A DNA stretch of 64,000 bases from Ferrimonas kyonanensis DSM 18153 (GTDB lineage: Bacteria; Pseudomonadota; Gammaproteobacteria; Enterobacterales; Shewanellaceae), in the NCBI RefSeq assembly GCF_000425405.1, contig NZ_KE384365.1, positions 205,594-269,593 on the forward strand. The letters run 5' to 3'. Below the pieces are notes generated by a model, which was not told the origin of the DNA, ran no database searches, and worked only from the letters and a program-made list of their open reading frames with translations. Position 1 is the first letter of the stretch; every line of letters begins with the position of its first letter. The position numbers and the translations under genes were made by a program. Of the stretch, positions 45,947 through 56,295 are shown piece by piece.

Positions 45947-46520
45947 ACACTTTCTCCATTAACCACATAGTTATGTTGTGCGGGTCTACGCCCTTAGATG
46001 GCAACCATTGCCCCTCCCCGATCACAAAAACGTGTTCGAGGTGACTGAACTTCACAACCTTGTGATTCTGACGCCCGGATCTCCTGCCCCGGTTATAGCC
46101 CTGTTATCGGCTGGCAAGCACTGAACTTGATACAGATTCGGCCTGTTCGACCGTAAACGGCTGCCCGGTTCCTGGTCAGCATCGCCGATTAAAACTCAAT
46201 ACATTGATAATAAAGAAATAAATCCCAGATCACCGATTCGAGTCAAGTACGACTAAAAGACTCAAAAAAATGGCCATAAGAAGCTATCTACTTCTCAAAG
46301 CGACCCGAAACCGAAGCGAGTGTAATTTGTCACAAAACAGCCACCTACTGAAGCGAATCTCTCAAAATCACCAGTGACTTGTAACCCTACTCACAGAACC
46401 TTGGCGTTCTGTGCTTTCGGCGCACACCAGATTGCCAGTCCGCGTGATCGGCGCCACAACTTCAGCCTCCGCCTCTATCTCTGATACACTGCTGCCAATT
46501 CAGTAATAAGGAAGTTGTTC
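45947..46520. other. intergenic region chemoreceptor / RDD gene
   Basis: This 574-bp gap lies between divergent genes. No coding region, tRNA, repeat or riboswitch fold was recognised. TGATACACT near 46483 could include the -10 of the RDD gene. The A-rich segment 46200-46290 probably lies in the chemoreceptor promoter region. Confidence 0.4.
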
Positions 46521-47018
46521 ATGCACCCTCACGCCAATGCCCCCCGGGCCAGCCTAAAGCGTCGACTGGCCACCTTGCTCTACGACAGCCTGCTGGGCCT
46601 GGCGGTGTACATGGCCTTTGGGGCGGTGTTCTTTATGCTGTTCGGTGCCCTGGTGTCACAGGGGATCATCAGCAATCCCGAGCAGCAGCATGCCATCGAT
46701 ATCCTACAGAGCAGCCCCGGCTGGACTCTGGCCAACGAAGGCTTCAAATGGGGTGGTGTGATGTTGTTTTTCAGCTACTTCTGGCAGAAAAGCGGCCAGA
46801 CCATCGGCATGCGTGCCTGGCGGCTGAAACTGCAGAACATCGACGGCAGTTTGATCAGCTGGCACCAGGCACTGATCCGCCTCATCACCTCCGGCTTCGG
46901 GCTGATGGCCCTGACCATGGTCTTCAGCGACGACAAGCGCAGCCTGCACGATAAGTGGAGCCACACCGAGCTGGTGGAGCTGAGCATCGAGCAGAACCGC
47001 GCCCGCCTGGGGCAGTAA
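46521..47018 (+). CDS. RDD family membrane protein
   Basis: A 165 aa inner membrane protein with three helices. The RDD signature residues occur as RRLATLLYDSLLG near the N-terminus and in GMRAWRLKLQNIDG and DDKRSLHDKWSHT. Some RDD proteins act in Na+/H+ exchange or stress; the role here is unknown. The ATG is preceded by AAGGAAG. Confidence 0.82.
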   Translation: MHPHANAPRASLKRRLATLLYDSLLGLAVYMAFGAVFFMLFGALVSQGIISNPEQQHAIDILQSSPGWTLANEGFKWGGVMLFFSYFWQKSGQTIGMRAWRLKLQNIDGSLISWHQALIRLITSGFGLMALTMVFSDDKRSLHDKWSHTELVELSIEQNRARLGQ

Positions 47019-47101
47019 CCCAACGCCACAATTTCCCGCTTGCCCTGACGCCACTCGGCTACGCTTAGTGTTGGAAAATCAACGCAAAGAGGCAAAACAC
47101 C

Positions 47102-47347
47102 ATGGGCATACTGACCTGGATTGTGCTGGGATTGGCGGTGGGAATTCTGGCCAAATGGATCATGCCGGGCAAAGACGGCGGCGGCTTTATCATGACTACT
47201 CTGCTGGGGATCGTCGGCGCCGTGGTCGGCGGCTACCTGGCGACCCTGATGGGTTTTGGCGCCGTCACCGGCTTCAACATCAGCAGCCTGGTGGTGGCCA
47301 CCCTGGGGGCCTTGCTGGTGCTGTTTATCTACAACAAAATGAAGTAG
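47102..47347 (+). CDS. GlsB/YeaQ/YmgE family membrane protein
   Basis: An 81 aa protein with three short glycine-rich membrane helices (ILTWIVLGLAVGILAKWIMP, TTLLGIVGAVVGGYLATLMG, LVVATLGALLVLFIY). It matches the transglycosylase-associated, stress-induced small membrane protein family of unknown mechanism. AGAGG lies upstream of the ATG, and a strong terminator follows. Confidence 0.88.
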   Translation: MGILTWIVLGLAVGILAKWIMPGKDGGGFIMTTLLGIVGAVVGGYLATLMGFGAVTGFNISSLVVATLGALLVLFIYNKMK

Positions 47348-47352
47348 ACCAT

Positions 47353-47388
47353 CATCAAAAAAGGCGCCTCAGGGCGCCTTTTTTGATG
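47353..47388. terminator. bidirectional terminator GlsB-type gene / lptG
   Basis: A perfect 16-bp stem (CATCAAAAAAGGCGCC / GGCGCCTTTTTTGATG) with a TCAG loop. A and T runs lie within the stem on both sides, so it serves both convergent genes. Confidence 0.9.
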
Positions 47389-47398
47389 GACCATACAG

Positions 47399-48463
47399 CT
47401 AGCGTTTCTGCAGCAAATAGATGGCCACCGCCGCGAACAGCATCGCCGGCAGGAAGGCCCCCAAAAACGGCGGCAGGTTGGCCACCAGGCTCATGGGGCC
47501 GAAGATCTCACTGGTCAGGTAGAATCCAAAACCGGTGATCACCCCCAGCAGAATCCGGGCGCCCATGGTCACGGAGCGCAGCGGACCGAAGATAAACGAC
47601 AACGCCAACAGCATCATCACCGCCACCGTCACCGGCTGCCCCACCTTGCGCCACAGCGCCAGCTCGTAGCGGGTCGGGTCCTGCTGATTTACCTTGAGGT
47701 AATCCAGGTAATCCAGCAGGCCGCTGATGGACAACGATTCCGGATGCACCGTCACCACCTGCAGTTTGTCTGGGGTCAAAGTCGACTTCCAGCGGCCCTG
47801 TTCGCGATGGGTCACGGTCACCTGCGGCTTGGTCAGCCGAGTATCTGTGATGTCGATGATGCGCCAGGCATCGCCGTCAAACACCGCCTGCTTGGCGAAG
47901 GTCACCTCATCCAGGTGCTTGTCTTTGCCGAAGTGGTAGATGGTGATGTTGGCCAGATGGCCGGTGTCCTGAACCCGGCCGATGTTGACGAAGCTGTCGC
48001 CGTCTTTGGCCCAGGAGCCCCGGGCACCGCCAATCAGATCACCGCCGGAGATCTTCTGCGCCTTCATCTCACGGGCGGTGGCCTCTGACGCCGGCGCCAC
48101 ATACTCACCCACCAGCATGATGGTCAGCATCAGCGGAATGGCGGTCTTCATCACCGACATGGTGATCTCAAACTTGGACATTCCCGCCGCCTGCATCACC
48201 ACCAGCTCGGAGCTGGAGGCCAGCATACCAACGCCGATCAGCGCCCCCAGCATGGCGGCAATGGGGAAGAACATCTCGATGTCTCGCGGCACCAGGAACA
48301 GCACGTACAGGCCGACATCGAAGATGTCGAAATCACCACGGCCGACGTAGCGCAACTGGTCGACAAACTTGATCAAACCGGACAGCCCGGTCAGCACCAA
48401 CAGGCACAGGGCCGAGGTACTGATGATGGTACGGCCAATGTAGAGGTCGAGGATCTTCAGCAT
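47399..48463 (-). CDS. lptG: LPS export permease LptG
   Basis: A 354 aa inner membrane half of the LptB2FG transporter, which extracts lipopolysaccharide and drives it to the outer membrane. Six helices in two groups flank a periplasmic beta-jellyroll. The N-terminus LDLYIGRTIISTSALCLLVLTGL and the segment AASSELVVMQAAGMS-like SSSELVVMQAAGMSKFEI are typical. The ATG was chosen; it overlaps the lptF stop (TGATG), so the two are coupled. Confidence 0.94.
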   Translation of the reverse strand: MLKILDLYIGRTIISTSALCLLVLTGLSGLIKFVDQLRYVGRGDFDIFDVGLYVLFLVPRDIEMFFPIAAMLGALIGVGMLASSSELVVMQAAGMSKFEITMSVMKTAIPLMLTIMLVGEYVAPASEATAREMKAQKISGGDLIGGARGSWAKDGDSFVNIGRVQDTGHLANITIYHFGKDKHLDEVTFAKQAVFDGDAWRIIDITDTRLTKPQVTVTHREQGRWKSTLTPDKLQVVTVHPESLSISGLLDYLDYLKVNQQDPTRYELALWRKVGQPVTVAVMMLLALSFIFGPLRSVTMGARILLGVITGFGFYLTSEIFGPMSLVANLPPFLGAFLPAMLFAAVAIYLLQKR

Positions 48464-49563
48464 CACTTGGTCCTCACCAGTTTGGCGGCAATCTTCTTAC
48501 CGGTTGGGCGTCCCTTACCGACGAGAATGACCCCGATCACCAGCGCCGCCAGATGGATGCCCCACATGCCGAAGGTGGCGGGAATCACCTCATCTTCGAT
48601 GGCCTTACGCCCGGCCATCATCAGGGCAAAGTACCCCAGATACATCAGGATCGCCGGCATCATCTTGGCAAACTTACCCTGACGCACATTGGTTCGGGCC
48701 ATGGGCACCGCGATCAACGTCAGCAGTGGAATCGCCAGCGGCACCGCCAGTCGCCAGTGGATCTCCGCCCAGGCGTGGGGGGTGCCCTCTTCCAGCAACT
48801 GAGTCATGGAATAGGCCGACAGCTTGCGCCGTTTCTTGTCCACCTCCTGCTCTTTGATCTCCATCTGGTAGGTATCAAAGGTGATCTGGTTGGACTCCGG
48901 CGTGCCCGAGAACATGTTGTAGCGGGTGCCCTGGCTTAGCTGCAGCCGCTGCGAACCATTGCGCTCCTCCACCATGGAACCGGCCTCGGCGATCACGATG
49001 GAAGTTTCACTGTCGGGCTTGTCGTTCGGCGGCAGCATGGCCACGAACACGTTCTCCAGCTTGCCCTTGGACAGGCCTTCGACGTAGATCACCGCCTTGC
49101 CGTTGGACGCCTGCTGGAACCGGCCCTGAACCAGTGCCGCCAGCCCCGCTTCCGATTCCGCCTTCTCCAACACCTGGTATTCGGTCTCTTTGGCCCAGGG
49201 CGCCACGTTAATGGCGATCACTCCGGAGAGTATGGCCATGATCACCGCCAGCACCAGGGTCACCCGAGTCACGTACCACTCGGACACCCCCACCGCGTGC
49301 AGCACGGTCATCTCGCTGTCGGCGTACAAACGCCCATGAGCGAGCAAAATGCCCAAAAACAGCGATAAAGGCAGGATTAATGACAACAATTCAGGCATGT
49401 TTAAGGCCACCAGAGTAGCGATCAGCTTCCCTGGCAACTGGCCTTCGGCGGCATCCGCCAGAATGCGGACAAATTGTTGACTAACAAAAATGGAAACCAG
49501 CACAGCCAATACGGCAATCTGTGCTCTAAACGCTTCCTTCAACAAGTAGCGAAAGATAATCAA
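48463..49563 (-). CDS. lptF: LPS export permease LptF
   Basis: The 366 aa partner of LptG. It begins MIIFRYLLKEAF, matching E. coli LptF, but the start codon is TTG. SEMTVLHAVGVSEW is the coupling-helix region for LptB. A periplasmic domain (about 130-250) lies between membrane bundles. It is divergent from pepA across a 237-bp gap, the usual order in gammaproteobacteria. Confidence 0.93.
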   Translation of the reverse strand: MIIFRYLLKEAFRAQIAVLAVLVSIFVSQQFVRILADAAEGQLPGKLIATLVALNMPELLSLILPLSLFLGILLAHGRLYADSEMTVLHAVGVSEWYVTRVTLVLAVIMAILSGVIAINVAPWAKETEYQVLEKAESEAGLAALVQGRFQQASNGKAVIYVEGLSKGKLENVFVAMLPPNDKPDSETSIVIAEAGSMVEERNGSQRLQLSQGTRYNMFSGTPESNQITFDTYQMEIKEQEVDKKRRKLSAYSMTQLLEEGTPHAWAEIHWRLAVPLAIPLLTLIAVPMARTNVRQGKFAKMMPAILMYLGYFALMMAGRKAIEDEVIPATFGMWGIHLAALVIGVILVGKGRPTGKKIAAKLVRTK

Positions 49564-49800
49564 AGTCGGAGCTCAACTTGCAAACTTGTAATTTCTCTGG
49601 AAACGAGAAGTTATTTAAGTAAACTGGTTACTTTCAGATGTTTTTGTAACCAGCCCGGGCCTTCTGATCCCAGTGAAGGGAACAAGCAATACCGCAGGGA
49701 GTTTAGCAAAACCCACCTTGCAATGAAGCTTTCAGAAGCCGATAAAGGGACCATTATCTAACAATTAACACGCTTTGTCTTTACGAAACCGGGAGATGGC

Positions 49801-51306
49801 ATGGAGTTCAGTGTAAAAAGCGGTAGCCCAGAGAAGCAACGTAGCGCGTGCATCGTCGTAGGCGTATTTGAACCGCGCAGGTTGTCCGCCGTAGGTGAGC
49901 AGCTGGATCGCATCAGCGACGGCTACATCAGCAACCTGCTGCGTCGGGGCGACCTGGAGGGAAAACCCGGTCAGATGCTGCTGTTGCATCATGTACCTAA
50001 TGTGCTGTCCGAGCGGGTCTTGTTGGTTGGCTGTGGCAAGGAGCGGGAGCTGGACGAGCGCCAGTACAAGCAGATCATCGCAAAAACCATCAACACCCTC
50101 AACGAGACCGGCTCCATGGAAGCGGTGTGCTTCCTGACCGAACTGCACGTTAAGGGCCGCGACACCTACTGGAAGGTGCGCCAGGCGATTGAGACCACTC
50201 AGTCCACCCTGTACACCTTTGACGCTCTGAAGAGCAAAAAGGACGAAACCCGTCGGCCCCTGCGCAAGATGGTATTCAACGTACCAACCCGCCGCGAGCT
50301 GACCATCGGCGAAAAGGCGATCACCCATGGTTTGGGTGTGGCCGCCGGCAGCAAGATGTGCCGCGACGTGGCCAACATGCCACCGAACATCTGCAACCCG
50401 GCCTACCTGGCCAGCCAGGCCCGCCAACTGGCGGAGCAATACGACCGCCTGCGGGTGGAAGTGATCGGCGAAGAGCAGATGGCCGAACTGGGCATGAACA
50501 GCTACCTGGCCGTGGGCCGTGGCAGTGAAAACGAATCGCTGATGACCGTGTGTCACTACCGCGGCGGCAGCGACGAACAGCGCCCCATCGTGCTGGTGGG
50601 CAAAGGCCTGACCTTCGATTCCGGCGGTATCTCCCTGAAACCCGGGGAAGGCATGGATGAGATGAAGTACGACATGGGCGGCGCCGCCGGTGTCCTGGGC
50701 ACCATGAAGGCAGTGTGCGCACTGGGCCTGAACATCAACATCGTGTTCGTACTGGCCGGCTGCGAAAACATGCCCGACGGCAAGAGCTATCGCCCCGGTG
50801 ACATCCTCACCACCATGTCCGGCCAGACCGTGGAGGTGCTCAACACCGACGCCGAAGGCCGCCTGGTATTGTGTGATGCCCTCACCTACGTCGAGCGCTT
50901 CGACCCTGAGCTGGTGATCGACACCGCCACCCTCACCGGTGCCTGCGTCATCGCCCTGGGTAAGCATGCTTCCGGCCTGCTGTCCAACCAGAACTCCCTG
51001 GCCCACGACCTGCAACACGCCGGCGATCAAGCCGGTGACCGCTGCTGGCGCATGCCGCTGTGGGACGACTACCAGGAGCAGCTGAAGAGCCCGTTTGCCG
51101 ACATGACCAACCTGGGTGGCCGCCCGGCCGGTACCATTACCGCCGCCGCGTTCCTGTCCCGCTTTACCAAGAAGTACAGCTGGGCTCACCTGGACATCGC
51201 CGGTACGGCCTGGGAAAGTGGCGCCAACAAGGGGTCTACCGGTCGTCCGGTACCGCTGTTGACCCAGTTCCTGCTGTCCAAGGCAGGCGAACTCGACGCC
51301 GAGTAA
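49801..51306 (+). CDS. pepA: leucyl aminopeptidase (cytosol aminopeptidase PepA)
   Basis: A 501 aa di-metal M17 aminopeptidase, in E. coli also a DNA-binding architectural protein. The N-terminus [20 protein letters not shown] matches E. coli PepA. The metal site is in [16 protein letters not shown] and the family signature [14 protein letters not shown] is intact. An intrinsic terminator follows, then holC and valS. Confidence 0.96.
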   Translation: MEFSVKSGSPEKQRSACIVVGVFEPRRLSAVGEQLDRISDGYISNLLRRGDLEGKPGQMLLLHHVPNVLSERVLLVGCGKERELDERQYKQIIAKTINTLNETGSMEAVCFLTELHVKGRDTYWKVRQAIETTQSTLYTFDALKSKKDETRRPLRKMVFNVPTRRELTIGEKAITHGLGVAAGSKMCRDVANMPPNICNPAYLASQARQLAEQYDRLRVEVIGEEQMAELGMNSYLAVGRGSENESLMTVCHYRGGSDEQRPIVLVGKGLTFDSGGISLKPGEGMDEMKYDMGGAAGVLGTMKAVCALGLNINIVFVLAGCENMPDGKSYRPGDILTTMSGQTVEVLNTDAEGRLVLCDALTYVERFDPELVIDTATLTGACVIALGKHASGLLSNQNSLAHDLQHAGDQAGDRCWRMPLWDDYQEQLKSPFADMTNLGGRPAGTITAAAFLSRFTKKYSWAHLDIAGTAWESGANKGSTGRPVPLLTQFLLSKAGELDAE

Positions 51307-51325
51307 TTGGTCTCGACACCGAATC

Positions 51326-51351
51326 AGGGCGCCGTTGGGCGCCCTTTTTTT
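51326..51351 (+). terminator. intrinsic terminator of pepA
   Basis: Stem AGGGCGCC / GGCGCCCT with a GTTG loop and a run of seven T residues, 20 bp after the stop codon. Confidence 0.9.
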
Positions 51352-51441
51352 ATCGCCACACCACCCCGGTGCGACTGCCTGTCCCTGGCCGCATGAACCG
51401 GGTAGAATAACGCCTTCACCACCAGAGGAAGCCCCGCGAAC

Positions 51442-51891
51442 ATGGCCAATGCCACCTTCTATGTAATGGCGCCCGACGCCGAGCCGGATCACCTGACCCT
51501 GGCCTGCCTGCTGGCATCCGACTGCTACCGCCGCGGCCAGCCGGTGTACATTCACTGCCAGGATCAAGGCCAGAGCCATGAGATCGACGAGAAGTTATGG
51601 CAATTTGACCCACAGCGATTCGTGCCCCACAACCTGGTTGGCGAGGGCCCCAGGGGTGGCGCTCCGGTGGAAATCGGTCATAATGACCAGTTCAGCTCAA
51701 AAAAACGGCCAGTTTTAATAAACCTGTCCGCCACTGTGCCGCAATTTGCGGTAGAATTTGCCCAAATTTTCGATTTTGTGCCGGCTGCAGACGATGCCAA
51801 GGTTCAGGCTCGGGAGCGCTTTCGCGCCTACCGACAGCTTAAGGTGGCCCTAACCACCCATGACCTGGCCAAGCAGCCGCTTTCGTTTTAA
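51442..51891 (+). CDS. holC: DNA polymerase III chi subunit
   Basis: A 149 aa clamp-loader accessory protein that binds single-stranded-DNA-binding protein. N-terminal [30 protein letters not shown] is family-typical, as are [17 protein letters not shown] and PVEIGH. AGAGGAAG precedes the ATG. It is 17 nt upstream of valS, the conserved holC-valS pair. Confidence 0.9.
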   Translation: MANATFYVMAPDAEPDHLTLACLLASDCYRRGQPVYIHCQDQGQSHEIDEKLWQFDPQRFVPHNLVGEGPRGGAPVEIGHNDQFSSKKRPVLINLSATVPQFAVEFAQIFDFVPAADDAKVQARERFRAYRQLKVALTTHDLAKQPLSF

Positions 51892-51908
51892 CTGATTTCG
51901 GAACACCC

Positions 51909-54755
51909 ATGGATAAGACTTACAATCCTAACTCGATTGAACAGCGCCATTATCAGCGTTGGGAAGATGCGGGTTACTTCAAGCCTCACGGCGACACCAG
52001 CAAAGACGCCTACAGCATCATGATCCCGCCGCCGAACGTCACCGGCAGCCTGCACATGGGTCACGCCTTCCAGGACACCATCATGGACACCATGATTCGG
52101 TTCCAGCGGATGCAGGGCAAAAACACCCTGTGGCAGGTAGGTACCGACCACGCCGGCATCGCCACCCAGATGGTGGTAGAGCGCCAACTGGCTGCTCAGG
52201 GCCAGACTCGCCAGCAGCTGGGTCGTGACGCCTTCATCGACAAGGTGTGGGATTGGAAAGCCGAGTCCGGCGGCACCATCACCAAGCAGCTGCGTCGCCT
52301 CGGCGCCTCTGTGGACTGGGATCGTGAGCGCTTCACCATGGACGAAGGCCTGTCCAAAGCAGTTCAGGAAGTGTTCGTGCGCCTGTACGAAGACGACTTG
52401 ATCTACCGCGGCAAGCGCCTGGTTAACTGGGATCCGAAACTGCACACCGCCATCTCTGACCTTGAAGTGGAAAACAAGGAAAAGAAAGGCTTCATGTGGC
52501 ACTTCCGCTACCCGCTGGCCGACGGCGTTACAACCGCCGATGGCAAAGACTACATCGTGGTAGCCACCACCCGTCCGGAAACCATGCTGGGCGACACCGG
52601 TGTGGCGGTGAATCCGGAAGATCCGCGCTACAAAGATCTGATCGGCAAAGAGCTGCTACTGCCCATCGTTGGCCGTCGCATCCCGATTGTCGCCGACGAA
52701 CACGCCGACATGGAAAAGGGCACCGGTTGTGTGAAGATCACCCCGGCCCACGACTTCAACGATTACGAAGTGGGTAAGCGCAACAAGCTGCCGATGATCA
52801 ACATCCTGACCTTCAACGGCGACATTCGTGACGCCGCCGAAGTGTTCGACTTCAACGGTGAAGCCTCCGACGTCTACAGCGACGAGCTGCCGGCCAAATA
52901 CCACGGCATGGAGCGCTTTGCCGCCCGCCGCGCCGTGGTTGCCGAGTTTGAAGAGCTGGGTCTGCTGGAAGAGATCAAAGACCACGTGCTGCAGGTGCCT
53001 TACGGCGACCGTGGCGGTGTGGTGATCGAACCGATGCTGACCGACCAATGGTACGTGCGCGCCGCGCCGCTGGCCAAAACCGCCACCGAAGCGGTGGAGA
53101 ACGGCGACATCGAGTTCGTGCCAAAACAGTACGAAAACATGTACTTCAGCTGGATGCGCGACATTCAGGACTGGTGCATCTCCCGCCAGCTGTGGTGGGG
53201 CCACCGCATTCCGGCCTGGTACGACGAATCCGGTAAGGTGTACGTCGGCCGCAACGAAGCCGAAGTGCGTGCCAACAACGACATCGCCGCCGACGCCGTG
53301 CTGCGCCAGGACGACGACGTGCTGGATACCTGGTTCTCCTCCGCCCTGTGGACCTTCTCCACCCTGGGTTGGCCGGACAACCTGGAAGATCTGAAGACCT
53401 TCCACCCCACCGACGTGCTGGTCACCGGTTTCGACATCATCTTCTTCTGGGTTGCCCGGATGATCATGATGACCATGCACTTCATCAAAGATGAAGACGG
53501 CAAGCCTCAGGTTCCATTCAAAACCGTGTACGTCACCGGTCTGATCCGCGACGAGAACGGCGACAAGATGTCCAAGTCCAAGGGCAACGTCCTGGACCCG
53601 CTGGACATGATCGACGGCATCGATCTGGAAGCCCTGGTTGAAAAGCGCACCGGCAACATGATGCAGCCGCAACTGGCCGCCAAGATTGAGAAGAGCACCC
53701 GCAAGCAGTTCCCTGACGGCATCGCCCCTCACGGCACCGACGCCCTGCGCTTCACCCTGGCCGCCATGGCCTCTACCGGTCGTGACATCAACTGGGACAT
53801 GAACCGCCTGGAAGGTTACCGCAACTTCGCTAACAAGCTGTGGAACGCCAGCCGCTACGTGCTGATGAACACCGAAGAGCACGACTGTGGCTTTGGCGGT
53901 GGCGAACTGGAGCTGTCTCTGGCGGATCGCTGGATCCTGGCCCAGTACAACGACACCGTGAAAAACATCCGCGAAGCGATGGAAGGCTACCGCTTCGACA
54001 TCGCCGCCAACATCGCCTACGAGTTCACCTGGAACCAGTTCTGTGACTGGTACCTGGAGCTGACCAAGCCGGTTCTGAGCTCCGGCAGCGACGCCCAGCA
54101 GCGTGGCACCCGCCACACTCTGCTGACCGTTCTGGAAGGGATGCTGCGGATGCTGCACCCACTGATGCCGTACATCACCGAAGAGATCTGGCTGACCGTC
54201 TCTAAGCTGGTGGGCATCGAGGCCGACACCATCATGCTGCAGGAATTCCCAAGCTTCGACGCCGCCCTGGTGGACGCCGACGCGCAAGCGGACCTGGAGT
54301 GGGTGAAGCAGTTCATCGTCGCGGTTCGTAACATCCGCGGTGAACTGAACGTGGCCCCCTCCAAGCCGCTGAACGTGCTGCTGAAGCACGCCAGCGAGCA
54401 GGATCTGGCCCGAGTGGAAACCAACCGCACCTTCCTCAACCGTCTGGCGAACCTGGAGTCCATCGAGGTGCTGTCCGGCGACGCGCCGATGTGCACCACC
54501 CAGCTGATTGGCGAAATGGAGCTGTTGATCCCCATGGCCGGCCTCATCGACGTGGCTGCCGAAGTGGCCCGCATCGACAAGCAGATCGCCAAGCTGGCCC
54601 AGGACGCCGAGCGAGTGGAGAAGAAACTCTCCAACCAGGGCTTCCTGGCCAAGGCACCGGAAGCGGTGGTGGCCAAGGAACAAGCCAAGCTGGATGAAGC
54701 CAAGCGCGACATCAGCAAGCTGGAAGAGCAGAAAGAGCAGCTCAAAGCGCTGTAA
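51909..54755 (+). CDS. valS: valyl-tRNA synthetase
   Basis: A 948 aa class I synthetase. It starts [24 protein letters not shown] appears as HMGH in [11 protein letters not shown], and the editing (CP1) domain lies around residues 190-330. KMSKS occurs as [15 protein letters not shown]. The anticodon-binding domain and the C-terminal coiled coil (about 885-948, ending [10 protein letters not shown]) are complete. A terminator follows, then the repeat array. Confidence 0.96.
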   Translation: MDKTYNPNSIEQRHYQRWEDAGYFKPHGDTSKDAYSIMIPPPNVTGSLHMGHAFQDTIMDTMIRFQRMQGKNTLWQVGTDHAGIATQMVVERQLAAQGQTRQQLGRDAFIDKVWDWKAESGGTITKQLRRLGASVDWDRERFTMDEGLSKAVQEVFVRLYEDDLIYRGKRLVNWDPKLHTAISDLEVENKEKKGFMWHFRYPLADGVTTADGKDYIVVATTRPETMLGDTGVAVNPEDPRYKDLIGKELLLPIVGRRIPIVADEHADMEKGTGCVKITPAHDFNDYEVGKRNKLPMINILTFNGDIRDAAEVFDFNGEASDVYSDELPAKYHGMERFAARRAVVAEFEELGLLEEIKDHVLQVPYGDRGGVVIEPMLTDQWYVRAAPLAKTATEAVENGDIEFVPKQYENMYFSWMRDIQDWCISRQLWWGHRIPAWYDESGKVYVGRNEAEVRANNDIAADAVLRQDDDVLDTWFSSALWTFSTLGWPDNLEDLKTFHPTDVLVTGFDIIFFWVARMIMMTMHFIKDEDGKPQVPFKTVYVTGLIRDENGDKMSKSKGNVLDPLDMIDGIDLEALVEKRTGNMMQPQLAAKIEKSTRKQFPDGIAPHGTDALRFTLAAMASTGRDINWDMNRLEGYRNFANKLWNASRYVLMNTEEHDCGFGGGELELSLADRWILAQYNDTVKNIREAMEGYRFDIAANIAYEFTWNQFCDWYLELTKPVLSSGSDAQQRGTRHTLLTVLEGMLRMLHPLMPYITEEIWLTVSKLVGIEADTIMLQEFPSFDAALVDADAQADLEWVKQFIVAVRNIRGELNVAPSKPLNVLLKHASEQDLARVETNRTFLNRLANLESIEVLSGDAPMCTTQLIGEMELLIPMAGLIDVAAEVARIDKQIAKLAQDAERVEKKLSNQGFLAKAPEAVVAKEQAKLDEAKRDISKLEEQKEQLKAL

Positions 54756-54773
54756 ACTCTGACTGCAGAGACC

Positions 54774-54803
54774 AAAAAGCCACCGCATGCGGTGGCTTTT
54801 TTT
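54774..54803 (+). terminator. intrinsic terminator of valS
   Basis: Symmetric stem AAAAAGCCACC / GGTGGCTTTTT around GCATGC with a long T-run, 18 bp past the valS stop codon. The repeat array begins immediately after. Confidence 0.9.
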
Positions 54804-54810
54804 GTGCCCG

Positions 54811-56185
54811 CTCCTCCGTCGTGCCCGCGGGTATCCAGTGGCTGTGCCTCTCGTCATTCTTGCGCAAGCGAGAATCCAGCGGCTTTAACGCCTTAAAACC
54901 TAAGACACTGGCCCCTCGCGTTCGCAAGGGCGACGGTGCGAATTGGATGAATTGGTAGTAAACCTGCAGTTATTCCGGTTTCGGCAGAGCTCGGTGTTGA
55001 TCGTTACCCACGTACCTCAACCATCCCTCCGTCGTGCCCGCGCACGCGGGTACCCAGTGGCTTTGTTGCTCCAACCCAAAACCAAAGACACTGGCCCCTC
55101 GCGTTCGCAAGGGCGACGGTGCTCATGGGCAGGGTTGGTGCTAAATGAGCTGTTATTGCGGTTTCGGCAAAGCACGGTACTGATGGTTACCCACGTACCC
55201 CAACCATCCCTTCCGTCGTGCCCGCGCACGAGGGTACCCAGTGGCTTTGTTGCACCCAACCCAAAACCGAAGACACTGGCCCCTCGCCTTCGCAAGGGCG
55301 ACAGTGCTCATGGGCAGGGCTGGTGCTAACTGAACAGTTATTGCGGTATCGGCAGAGCTCGGTGCAGTTCGTTACCCACGTGCCCCAACCATCCCTCCGT
55401 CGTGCCCGCGCACGCGGGTACCCAGCGGCTTTGTTGCACTAAACCAGAACCAAAGACACTGGGCCCTCGCGTTCGCAAGGGCGACGGGATGAAGACACTG
55501 AGCCCTCGCGTTCGCAAGGGCGACGGGATGAAGACACTGGGCCCTCACGTTCGTAAGGGCGACAGTGCTCATCGGCAGGGTTTCTGCTAAGTAAGCAGTT
55601 CTTGCAGTATCGGTAGCGCTCGGTGCTGACCGATACCCACGTACCCCAACCATCCCTCCGTCGTGCCCGCGCACGCGGGTACCCAGTGGCTTTGTTGCGC
55701 CCAACCAAAACCAAAGACACTGGCCCCTCGCGTTCGCAAGGGCGACGGTGCTCATGGGCAGGGCTGGTACTAACTGAGCAGTTATTGCGGTTTCGGCAGA
55801 GTTCGGCGCTTATCGTTACCCACGTACCCCAACCATCCCTCCGTCGTGCCCGCGCACGCGAGTATCCAGTGGCTTTGTTGCGCCCAACCCAAAACCGAAG
55901 ACACTGGACCCTCGCGTTCGCAAGGGCGACGGGATGAAGACACTGGCCCCTCGCGTTCGCAAGGGCGACGGTGCTCATGGGCAGGGCTGGTACTAACTGA
56001 GCAGTTATTGCGGTTTCGGCAGCGCTCGGTGTTGACGTTACCCACGTACTCCAACCATCCCTCCGTCGTGCCCGCGTACGCGGGTACCCAGTTGCTTTGT
56101 TACTCCAACCCAAAACCAAAGTCACTGGACCCTCGCGTTCGCAAGGGCGACGGGGTGGAGACACTGACCTCTCGCATCCGCAATC
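54811..56185. repeat. tandem array of hairpin repeats upstream of parM-like gene
   Basis: A 1.4-kb non-coding array. The motif GTCGTGCCCGCG starts at 55031, 55216, 55399, 55660, 55843 and 56065, giving spacings of 185, 183, 261, 183 and 222 bp. The last two long values equal 183 plus two or one extra 39-bp sub-units. Each unit holds hairpin alpha (CCCGCGCACGCGGG), hairpin beta (CCCTCGCGTTCGCAAGGG, one mismatch) and a linker of about 100 bp. Ten clear beta copies and one decayed copy at the right edge are present. A diverged unit at 54816-54936 forms the left edge. Possible centromere or dispersed hairpin repeat that expanded locally. Confidence 0.92.
55453..55569. repeat. three head-to-tail 39-bp beta sub-units
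   Basis: AAGACACTGG-GCCCTCGCG-type sub-units begin at 55453, 55492 and 55531, exactly 39 bp apart and joined by GGGATG. A two-copy version begins at 55898 and 55937. This shows the 39-bp beta sub-unit can expand independently of the 183-bp unit. Confidence 0.9.
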
Positions 56186-56259
56186 AGCCCTCTTCTCCGG
56201 CGCATCAACCTCACTTTTTTCAAAATTCGATTTAAGTTTGTGGATTCAGGGGTCGCATT

Positions 56260-56283
56260 AGCCCACGGTAGTGGGCTTTTTTT
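56260..56283 (+). terminator. terminator-like hairpin directly before the parM-like gene
   Basis: Stem AGCCCAC / GTGGGCT, loop GGTA, then seven T residues, ending 12 nt before the start codon. It is followed at once by the ribosome binding site AGGAA. It would stop transcripts coming from the array, and would act as an attenuator for any promoter further upstream. Confidence 0.75.
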
Positions 56284-56295
56284 ACAGGAACTGGG

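Noticed and set aside
55439-56164. Minus-strand open frame of 241 codons with repeated CEREGPVS and RARARRRDGWGTWV segments
   Set aside because: It is a translation of the DNA repeats. The units are 183, 222 or 261 bp, all multiples of three, so the frame stays open by arithmetic. No ribosome binding site was seen, and the frame breaks where the unit is 185 bp.
54811-56185. CRISPR array
   Set aside because: Units are 183 bp or more, the sequence between hairpins is itself repeated rather than unique, and no cas gene is present.
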